Assembly (NCBI GenBank): GCA_020747065.1 | Contig: JAGMVK010000002.1 | Coordinates: forward strand, 1,426,001 to 1,490,000 | DNA length: 64,000 bases | Source: Cadophora sp. MPI-SDFR-AT-0126 | Taxonomy: Eukaryota; Ascomycota; Leotiomycetes; Helotiales; Ploettnerulaceae | Reading direction: 5' to 3' | Shown here: positions 47,963 through 57,489 of the stretch, piece by piece | How the letters are laid out: each line of letters begins with the position of its first letter | How positions within the stretch are numbered: the stretch's first letter is position 1 | Made by a program: the position numbers and the translations under genes | Notes under the pieces: generated by a model | What the model was told of the DNA's origin: nothing | Seen by the model: only the letters and a program-made list of their open reading frames with translations | The model's database searches: none

Positions 47963-50256
47963 ATGGCCGAAGCACATACAACAACGGTGAACAATGTCTC
48001 GAAAGTAGATGATGACATTGCTGTCTCGCAGGTCGAGCAATCGACGGCTGGACCGGTCATCAAGGTCGACTCCTACAGAGATGACCATCACATCAATCTT
48101 ACCTGGAGGTCTTGGATGGTAGTCTTTTAAGTTAACCACTGAAAATGATGAATACCCAGCTGACAGATCCTCAGTGTAACATGTTTTGCGTGAGTTTTGG
48201 CCCACTGATGAACTCAGCACGCTCTAATCAGAAACAGTATCATGGCACAAGTCTTCGTAGTCGTGGCGGCAGGATCTGTGATAGGATTCATCGTCAGAGA
48301 TCTCGGCGATGGAGCAATCGCTGGATGGATCATTCAGGCAAGTGTTAATGTATCTGGATGAAAGAGTGTGGCTCGCTAACATAAACCTCATAATAGGGAC
48401 CATTGTTGATGCAAAGTGTACTTTCGCCTATCGTGGGTCGACTTTCGGATGTGCTCGACAGAAAATACCTAGCCATGGCTCCGACGGCCATCTCTTTTGC
48501 CGGAGCAGTTTTATCAGCCAAAGCTACCTCAATGACCATGCTCATTGGTGGTGGTATCTTGGTAGGATGCACGTTATCAACCATCTCAATCGTCCAAGCC
48601 ATTCCATCTGAGGTGCTACCGATGAAGTATCGAGCTCTTGCAAACGGGTTTGCTTTCCTAGGGGGAGCAGTCGGGGGATTAGTCGGTTCGTTGGGAGCAG
48701 GTGCTGCAACAAATGCTGATGCTGGCGGGTGGAGAAACATCTTCTGGATGCAGGCTGGGTTCTTTGCAGCCACGTTTTTCGGCTTGTTACTTTTCTACCA
48801 CCCCAAACGGGGATCGGACTTCCCAAAGATGACCTGGAAGAAAATTGCTTGGGAGTGCGATCCCATCGGCTCTTCCCTGTTCATTGTCAGCGCAACGTTG
48901 ATGCTTCTCGCCTTGGATTGGGCGGGAGGAGTCTACCAATGGTACGTACTGAGGAAACCCGGTTTCTGCCGTCATTTTATATTTCGAGAGTCAACAATTC
49001 TCCTGAGACATGTCTTCTTCTTCTTTACAACATTCCTGATGGGCAATTACTAATTATCCATTGCGTATAGGAGGGATGCCCATGTCGTGGCTCCTCTCAC
49101 TCTCGGATTAGTCATTCTGGTAGCATTCGGTGTATATGGTACGTAAGATCCTCTGAATGTCGTGGATTTGGCTGACGACTTTGGCAGAATGGAAAGGAAG
49201 GAATGACGGTCTTGTCGCGCATGTCTTCTTTGCGAGAGGACCCAACTTCGCTCTTTCGGTCTTTGCTTTTGCAGTAGAAGGGTGAATATCCTGGTAGCGT
49301 ACATCGTCATAGAAGCCAGACTAACTATCCGCAGATGGATATTTTACAGCGCAGTCAACAGCGTGACACCCCTGATAGTCCTGCATCTCGGCTTTGAAAC
49401 CTCGGCATGGAAAATCTCTATTCGCCAGCTGTCGTATACACTCGTGACTTTGTTCGCATCTATTCCCATCACGTATGTACCGACATCCACACACCTGTTT
49501 TTCAACAATGCTAATGAGACGGAGGCTATATTCTACCTGGAAGAAAGATCTCAAGAGCCCACTTCTACTGACTTTCGGTTTGTTCTTGGTTGTGTGAGTT
49601 GACCCCCCCCCCCCCAACACATTTTCGACTGAACAATCTGACAATTTTCAAGCACGATATGTTACGCCAATATCAAGCCTAGCATGAACAACGCTCAGCT
49701 CGGGTTCAACGTCATTTGTAAGTTAGAACGCTGTCATCATCACGAGTGGTACTAACTCATGGCAGCTGGAATTGGTCAAAGCGGACCACTCACTCTTCTT
49801 GTCGCCCTTGTCCAATTTACAGCACCTCATGCATACTTGTCCACTGCCACAGGTCTCGCATTTTCAGCGCGTGCATTGGGCGGCGCGTTCGGCTCTGCGG
49901 TACTGAATGCGATCATCAACGGCAAGCTTGCATCCCACTATGCACCTTCAGTGTCCAACGCCGCGACAGAGGCCGGTCTTCCCGCATCGTCTGTACCTGC
50001 TCTACTCGAGTCATTTGCTAGTGGCGTTGGTTTTGCAGATATCCCAGGCGTGAGCCCAGACATTCTTGCTGCTGCTACAAGCGCTAGTGAGAAGGCCTAT
50101 GCTGCAGCGTATAGGTTGGCTTGGGCGAGCATAATCCCATTTGTAGTACTGGCGCTAGTTGCTATTTGGTTCTTGAAGGGCGTCAAAGAGTTGATGACTG
50201 AGCATGTAGAGGCAACGGTTGAGAAGGATGTCGTAGAGGAGAAGACTGCCGTTTGA
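47963..50256 (+). CDS. TRI12-family MFS efflux pump, first splice donor mutated
   Basis: Ten exons: 47963-48126, 48175-48189 (15 nt), 48238-48337, 48397-48941, 49071-49138, 49188-49281, 49335-49472, 49525-49593, 49653-49717 and 49766-50256. All phases agree and give 582 residues. The protein has the 14-span TRI12/siderophore-pump pattern: FVVVAAGSVIGFIVRDLG, QSVLSPIVGRLSDVLDRKYL, ALANGFAFLGGAVGGLVG, DPIGSSLF, FARGPNFALSVFAFAVEG and GLAFSARALGGAFGSAVL. Such pumps export small toxic or iron-binding molecules. Intron 3 (48338-48396) is GC-AG. Intron 1 would begin TTAAGT at 48127 where GTAAGT is expected. Without splicing there, translation stops at a TAA at 48128-48130. It may therefore be a recent pseudogene, or the base may be an assembly error. 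Confidence 0.78.
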
Positions 50257-50689
50257 GCTGCCCATCAAAGGCGCGGGGAGAAGTGGAACAATGAAGATGA
50301 AGAAAGCGTATTATCAGGTGGTATTAAAGGCGAGGAATGTTAGGAGTATCATTAGGAACAATCAATACGAGTCCTTTTTCTCTTCGAATCTCCAAGTGCA
50401 TTGGTACCGGCTCACTGCTAGTCAGGATTATTTTGTTGTTCAGCTCGGCTAATTAGGGGTCGTCGCTTATTTCGTAGAAAGGAAACAAGACAAATTTTGA
50501 CCCGTCCCAGAGCATGGCCGGATTCTTTCCGAACTTTACGGCGCCGCTGTGGCTGGATGATACAAATTCAACAGGGCCGCTTAGTCACAAGTTTGATTTG
50601 GGCTCCAATACACGTCTTCAACTCCGCTAGTCGGCGTGGCCGCCGCCTAACAATCCCGCGCAGACTCTAGTGCGGCACAAGAAGGGTAT

Positions 50690-51058
50690 GGTCAGACAAG
50701 TTTGTCTCGACGGCAATGGTGTCATTAGCCAGGAGTCCTGTCATGGACTTAGGACTCGATTCCTTGAAGCATCCTACATACTCGTAACCTGAAGTCTCGG
50801 CGGCAACTTTGGCCGATGTCGTGGATGACGACTTCTGGCTTGATGTAGCTGTTCCAAATGACGTCGAGGACTGTGAAGTTGATTTGGATTGATGATACCT
50901 GTTGAATATGATAATTTGGCGCTCAAAAGTGACTTGGCCGAAAAAAGATATGAGAAACGCTGATATCTAATTGTGGACTTCGAAGAACTGCTAGATACCG
51001 GTTTGGTCGATGATAGACATGTTGAGGGCTTGAAAATTGCGGACACATGACTACACAT
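50690..51058 (-). pseudogene. WSC-domain gene remnant
   Basis: A minus-strand frame from about 50890 reads a Ser/Thr-rich stretch and then YEYVGCFKESSPKSMTG, the start of a WSC domain (a cysteine-rich carbohydrate-binding module). It stops about 25 residues later before the remaining WSC cysteines. Upstream (about 51050-50950) a further Ser-rich piece in another frame may be an earlier exon, with an intron ending TTCAACAG. No signal peptide or transmembrane end is seen. It looks like a truncated or decayed cell-wall sensor or WSC enzyme gene. The family call rests on one short block. Confidence 0.45.
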
Positions 51059-54000
51059 ACCGCGATTGCTCCCATTTCTACTGGATTACTATTAGGAGCA
51101 TCGGACAGAATAGTCAGTACCGTTATAAGTTTCCGTTGAGATAAAGCTGTCTCTTGTTACCTGGGACAACACTGCGCTTCTTACTTTATGGTTTAACACG
51201 TGACTTCAATCTGATTTCGCGACGATTTTGAGCAGCTGTACGCTGACAAGCTTCTAATGATTCTCAGATCCAATATGAAAATCATGAACGAATACCTCCG
51301 CAAAATTTGTTGGTCTCAACCAAAAATTTCCTTGACTTTCTCGGGACGCTCTTTGCCATATTTGGGACTGAACTGTCACAATGCCCTGGAGTTTGCAGAA
51401 ATTTCCTTCCAAACGACCTAGTTCGTTGTCGTATGTAAAATAAAAAGTCTGACTACATATGTCGTTTCAAGATCTTGACCGACGAAGAGGGTGCTTTAAC
51501 AACAACAACATATGTTACCTTTTGCTCTCGTATTAGGGCATCGCACTCCTGGACAGGGGTCTGTGAAAAGCCACTGCTAGTCATATGTATCATACATCAT
51601 CAAATTCAGCAGCTATCCTTCAAGTAAATTCTTAAGCAGAGGTTTCAATCTGAATGCAACATTGCTAAGAGTTTATTATGGTAAGCCCTTTAAGAAGAGT
51701 GATATATTCCCTGAAGTCTCTGGTTTACCGGTGATCAATTGAGCTTGATCTGAGCTCGACTATGGACAATATATCGCTGCTACCAATTTGAAATTTCAAA
51801 GCCCTCTACCAGAATGAATACTTTCAACAATGTGGTTATCAGGCTAGATTTTGAATGTGAAAAATTCAGTTGAGATGTGCTGAAGCGTACGGACGGAGTT
51901 TGAAGGAACAAGAATGCTCGCACTTGGGCACAGATTTGTACACTAGCAAGTGTCAACCGAAAGCTCTAAGGTGGAAGCGCAAAGCAAAATATCTTCTTCG
52001 GGCCGTGTTCAAATTGTGACCTCACCCTCGAAGCTTCGAGCCTCGTGATTACCCTGTCTCGTAGTTGTTTGGGCTCGGCGAGAGGATCGGATCGATTCAT
52101 CCGAGGACTACATTGCTGAAGCCCTGCTCAGCCAATCATTTTGATGTGCCAGAGAAGTTTCAGTAATCGCATGAGACACAAAGATTTCGTTCAAATTCAT
52201 GACATCCATATGTTAAGAACGGGACAAGGGGTACATCTAACAGGCCTCTTCGATACCCTATCAACACGCCCACACAAGCTTGCGTCATTTAAATCTAGGT
52301 ATGGAGATCCCACGGGGTATTTGGAGCTCACCTGAAGCTGAAATACTTCTTGGATTTCACTTCGCCCAATACTATTCCTTGAAGAATCCTACGATAAGTC
52401 TAACTCCTAACTCCTACAACCATGGACATAAAGATATCGCCAAGTCGTGATGACGAGAAAGAGAGTATGGTTAAAGCACGGATATAATTCAGCTTCGTGC
52501 AGATTCTGTGCCGCTGAGAATTTTCACGAGAACAAGGAACCCATTGCGACAACTTGGCACCGGCAAAGCAGCAGAGTACCCGTCACTATGCCGGATGCCG
52601 GGCCGGGCCGGAATTGTTATCTCAAAGTGCGAGACTTGTCTTTGATTGGAAAAACGCTGACGACTTTGGATATGATAGGAGAGGTAACGTCGTAGTAAGA
52701 ATGGCAGGAGTTTGCGAGATTGGTCATCGCCTCCAATCAATCCGGAAAAGGATGTAATAGGTTGAGGGGTCGGTGAGATTATTAGGCGCGATGCTTCCCG
52801 TCGTTGAGCAAGTGCCAAGTAGCGCAGGTAAGATATATGATCCAGATCCTTCATACTGTGCTGTGATTCTCATTGTTGTGGTCAGTGAGTGGCCCAGCTC
52901 GGGGATATCCGGATTAGGAAAGACAAGCGAGACTGTCGCGATGCATACTCTTTTCTATCCTCGGGTCCGCCGTAACCTAAGCCCCCAAACCTTGCCGTTC
53001 CAACAATTTGATTCGCTAGAAAATACTGGCTAATTATCCTCCAAGCGGCAGTGATCAAGCGTCATGATTTTCCCAGGGATCGGATGCGGGCGCTTTCGCT
53101 TCTCGTATGTTCACAGTTGAGGCGCGCCGCATGCCACGAACCCAGCATTCTTCATGTGCCAAGGTAGCAATTGCTTTCCAACAATAGCTTAGATTGCCCC
53201 TCATATTTCATGGGATACATCTCCTTTGCATCGGTCGTACTTCTGACCATTCAGGAAGCCCGAAAAACAATCCATGTTGCTTGTCAGGGCAAGCCAAGAC
53301 GCCACCCGATATCTCTGTAGGGCTGCCCCTGTGGGCCTGTGCAGGAGTCGAAGCTCCCAAACAAAACTTTAGTGCTACGTTAGTTGCTACCGAGAGCTAC
53401 CGAGATAAGTGAAAAACGTCAGTCAATTATACTAAAATCTGATATGTCCTTGCTCATCTAACATGGAGCTTGGTTGTGCTAGGCTGGGGCAGCACGAGAT
53501 GCAAAGCAAGAAACTCCAAACTTGCTTTGTACACCGAGGAATTCTGACATCTGTCAGAATATAGACCGAACCAAGATGGAGCATAGATCCTAGAGCTAAG
53601 GTAAGGTTTAATGGGTGGTGCATCTGCTGAAATCAGATCCACCGGAAAGTTGTTGAGGGTGCCGTTCCAGCGGGTTGAGTTCCACTTAGAGCATATGGCA
53701 CAGGATAACCCTAATCAGACACAGTTCGGTTGGCTAACAAAGTCTCACCCTTGATGTACTGGCAATTAGACTCATGGCCCCCTTGTTCAGCCTTACTGTG
53801 CGGCGAGTGCGGTCAAGTGGTAGTCCCGTCCGCAGACTTCCCCTGTCAGAAATCCCCCTAGAATAACGCTAGAATAACGTCTCGTGAAGGGATGCAAGCA
53901 GCTGAATTTGAGCGGGCAGATTATAAAGAAGATGAGGCACAGCAAGATCTCAAGGTCCTAATCGGGCTGATCTTTACACTCCTTCCTGCCTTCCCTGATT

Positions 54001-54075
54001 GACAAGACATTTTGGTAGTGCTCACTCTGGTTCCTCATATATATTTTCACAGCACACTCCTCCTTGATAACCAAA
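51059..54075. other. 3 kb gene-poor region
   Basis: I find no supported gene in either strand. Short frames at 52141-53642 lack family resemblance. A TATA-like TATATAT at about 54037 precedes the small frame at 54076. Confidence 0.5.
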
Positions 54076-54786
54076 ATGCGTCTCTTCAAACACTACATCA
54101 CCATCATGGATCCAGGTGAACAGGACCAATCAAGTCAATTACCCGCCAAGCCTGATCCAGATGACGCTCGTCTTTTGGAAGAACTGATCGAGATACTCAT
54201 CTGTCTGATCCTTGGGTCCAGTAATCATGACGGAAGCCGCTGAAATAAGAGCTTCTCTCAGAATCGACACGATTTACCCGCGAGAGCATGGGCCAGCTTC
54301 GTCATTTTCACGAACTCTGGGCAGCTTTTGATGAGATTTCTCCGTGCTCGCAAGCCCATATGGTGATACGAAAAGGCCGTAAGTAGCATCCACTTCCTAG
54401 GAAATACAGTTAACTAACGATCGTGGATCTTAGCCGAGCTAGCAACAAATCCACATTACCTCTGGACAGACACCAAAGATCGACTTAGGTTATCAGCTTC
54501 CATAGCTTGACAGACCTTGCTGGAAAGCTGCTTGTCAAAAAATTGCGTTGGTGTCAAGGCCCGAGGGGTCGACGATGGAGGTCTTTGTCGCTTTTCGAAG
54601 AAGGAGACTGTTCTTCAATTGCGCAAGGCAAAGAGAAAGGCACATGGAGCAGTGGTGGTCAATGTGAAATATCGTCTGTTTCCAGCAGCTTCCAGCAGCT
54701 TCCAGCAAACAATCCAGTCAGATTTGTCCTACGCTAGGAATTTGGGACCTCGACTTGAAGGGAAGTTTGGATATAAGAAAGCATGA
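54076..54786 (+). pseudogene. possible degraded multi-exon gene, unknown function
   Basis: ATG 54076 (CCAAAATG) opens a 55-residue acidic frame ending at a TGA (54241-54243). Further coding-like pieces follow: about 54303-54377 (MGQLRHFHELWAAFDEIS), then across a good intron (GTAAGT...TTAG, about 54378-54434) PELATNPHYLWTDTKDRL. After a stop the frame continues to a Lys-rich end at 54786. The first join has no good splice signals. A tandem TTCCAGCAGC repeat (about 54680-54706) lies in the last piece. I recognise no family. It may be a relic or a real gene whose exons I cannot resolve. Confidence 0.25.
54680..54706. repeat. 10-bp tandem repeat (TTCCAGCAGC, about 2.7 copies)
   Basis: Two full units and a partial third, in an otherwise unique region. 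In the plus frame it codes for a short Ala/Ser-rich run. Confidence 0.9.
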
Positions 54787-54898
54787 AAATGGGAGGAGAG
54801 AATAAGCACGCTGAAAGTATTCTCAATGTATGCCTCGTGAAGAAGAGGCTGGTAGTGGAGATGGAAAGCATCTTCCAGAATCAATCACTCACAAATGC

Positions 54899-56627
54899 TC
54901 AAGTGACTCGCCGTCCCTCACGATTCGTTTTTTTTGAAGAAACCCTCCCAATTTCATAAGCCTTTGGAAACCACCCTTCAACTTCGCCCTCTCTTCCCAT
55001 AATAAGCTGCACAAGTGCTTCTGCACATTGAAAAGTCAATGCCATACCATGACCGTTAAACCCCACACAAAGCCAAAGCCCATCCCTGCCTGGAGCTTGT
55101 CCGACAACCGGCTGACTGTCAACCGTGTACCCCATAATACCAGTCCACTCTAATAGGACGAAGCAAAGCCGATTAGCCACGTTTCTGGTGGGGACTGCAG
55201 TAGATGCTGGGGAGTGCACTGGAGGTGGGAAAACCCAAGCACAACTTACCTTGCAGAATTTCTCCATCCTCCCCCCAGTTCTCTCTCCCGAAATAACCTG
55301 CTGCGGCACTGGTGGTAACGTTAGTGCGGCCATTGTGCAAGTAAATTCCTACGCGTTCGAATATGCCCGAATGCAGGATCAAAGAACAACAGATATAACC
55401 TGGGGTTTTGAACCAATCGTTCACAATTTCTAAAGGTTACAGGGATTGAGAAAAAAGAGTCCTTACTGAGTTAGGTACTTTGAGATCCTGGGGTGGATCG
55501 CCGTGTCGTCTAGAATAGGTTGCTCGCCCTGGTCACCGAGAGGGGTACCTAGACGCCTCCCGCCTCCTTCGTGGCGTGATGTCAGCCGTGCAGTACCATC
55601 CAAGAACAAGCTGGGATGCAAACCCGACGGCCGACTTACCGATTATGATGTCTCCTGCTCCAGAAGTACCTTCGGCTCGAGACTGCATATACTCTCCCGA
55701 GATGTGACTCTCCAAGATCATAGTCCTTTTCAACGCTGGATTATCAACGATTTTCGAGCCTGGTCGAAGAGCAGCTACTTGTGCCCTTGTTGGAATCAAG
55801 AATTCAGTCAGGGGAGGATAGAGCACCGAGCTATAAGCATTTGTCGCCAGGATGATTTTCTCCCCCCTTATTTCTCCTCGATCTGTGTGGACCGTCCACC
55901 ATTTACTCGAGCCACGTGCGGAGGATTGAGATATCTCAAGTACTGGTGTGTTGGTTTGCAAGTTTATGCCTTTCTCGATGCATATCTCGAGAAGACGGCA
56001 GACGAACTTGTATGGTGAGAGAGCGTACGCAGGGAACGATATGGCCCCCACGCCTTCCGGGATCAATAACTGCTGCCTCGTCTCCTTCGCACTCCATACC
56101 TTATGTTTCGTCAAGATATTCGCCCCAACCTTCCCAGCTAGGACATCCTTCCTAGCCTTCAATGATTTCAAAGCACTCGCCCACTTCCTGTCATCCGTAA
56201 AGACATCCAAGGTCTCCACATCCCTTAGATCACATTCGATCTCATGCTCTTTCACAAACTGCCCAACTTTCTTCACATTCTCTTCCTCCAGCTTTTCCAT
56301 CAGTAATGCTTCTTGCTCTCCGAATTCCTCCAGGTAGTCCTTGAATTCCAAGTACCTCCCAGCACGACAATGCCCGCCATTGCGACCCGTCGCACCGCTA
56401 CATGCCTGTCGTGCTTCAAGCACTACAATTGAAGCGCCTGGCTCTTCCTGGAGCAGTTTATACGCCGTGATAGCACCTGTGATGCCCGATCCCACAATCA
56501 CGTACTTAGCTGATGTTGGGAGAGAGCCCGTGGTGCGGTGATCTGACAGGTGGTGGGGAGGACTTTGCCAGTAAGCTTTTGTTGGATTGGGGTATGGGAG
56601 ACCGACGGGGATTGTGGTTTTGGTCAT
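54899..56627 (-). CDS. FAD-dependent oxidoreductase, DAO (glycine/D-amino-acid oxidase) family
   Basis: Exons 56627-55640, 55566-55467, 55308-55250 and 55149-54899 join in phases 1, 2 and 1 to give 465 residues. Intron 2 is long (158 bp) with a CACTAAC branch site and ends CACCAG. Intron 3 ends CTATTAG after a GCTAAT branch. The FAD-binding GSGITG lies at about residue 47 (KYVIVGSGITGAITAYKL), followed by EARQACSGATGRNGGH, a hallmark of this fungal group. The C-terminal EWTGIMGYTVDSQPVVG and GLWLCVGFNGHGMA complete the DAO fold. It would oxidise an amine or amino acid to imine plus hydrogen peroxide; substrate unknown. Length is normal. The MTKTT start is the first ATG in frame. Confidence 0.9.
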
Positions 56628-57489
56628 TGTGAGGGATTGTTGGTAGACGACAAAAGTACCTGAGAAACAAAAGTACCCGAAGGGACAAAAGTACTCTAGA
56701 GGAAATGGAAGTTAAGCCAGGGAACATAGATAGAATTTGTAGAGGCTGCATTTATATGAGGTCGCTTTAAGTGATGTTGCGAATTGTGGTGTGACGTTGC
56801 TCTGCGGCGTCGATCAACTGCGAGAGCTTCGGAGTGACATGGTTCTTACTTGTTGCCTATTCTCTACTTACGACGCAAAGATAGGAGGTTACAAGTACAA
56901 TTGAATGACATTAGCGGTGCTGTTATAAGGCTATAGATTCGTTTCGCAACACAACTGCATGTTATTGGGCCGCCAGCCCCGAGGTTGCGGCGTTTGACGT
57001 CAATGCCTGGAGTTGAGCTCCGAAGCGAGATGGAGCCTATTCGGTTAGGAAGATAAACAAGAAAGCGATGGAGCAAGACTGGGCAGAAAGAATGAATGCC
57101 ACGAGGACAGCAAAGGTTCTCCTTCTACGCGATGTACTCACTATAAGAAGCCAATGACTAGTAGTTGTATATGTTTTCCAATTTTGTTCTTTCAACAGAG
57201 ACTCCAACTGACGATTGATATCTTGTTCAATCTGGTAGTGAAACCAAGTATCTATCCATTCATGCCCATCAGGGACAAAAAATCAAACTCCGTCGCCATG
57301 ATGTGTAAATGCCGCTCATTTCGCTCAACGCTTGCCTGCTTTTGTCTGCACATTCCAGAGAAACAATCCTTCATATCTAACAACATTCCTCCTCTCTCAC
57401 TAGACAACCGACACATTCCAATACCATATTATCATATCCTTTGTATCCGGTTCGTGTCGGGTTTTGGCGTAACTTTATCTTTATCAACC
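56628..57489. other. intergenic
   Basis: Promoter of the DAO-family gene and 3' region of the 691-residue gene. A small direct repeat near 56655-56700 (ACAAAAGTAC, repeated three times with spacers) lies about 30-70 bp upstream of the DAO start and may be regulatory. No gene. Confidence 0.5.

Noticed and set aside
55173..55424. Separate minus-strand ORF in the DAO-family gene
   Set aside because: It is mostly intron 2 and exon 3 read through; the CACTAAC branch and CACCAG acceptor give the family-consistent join.
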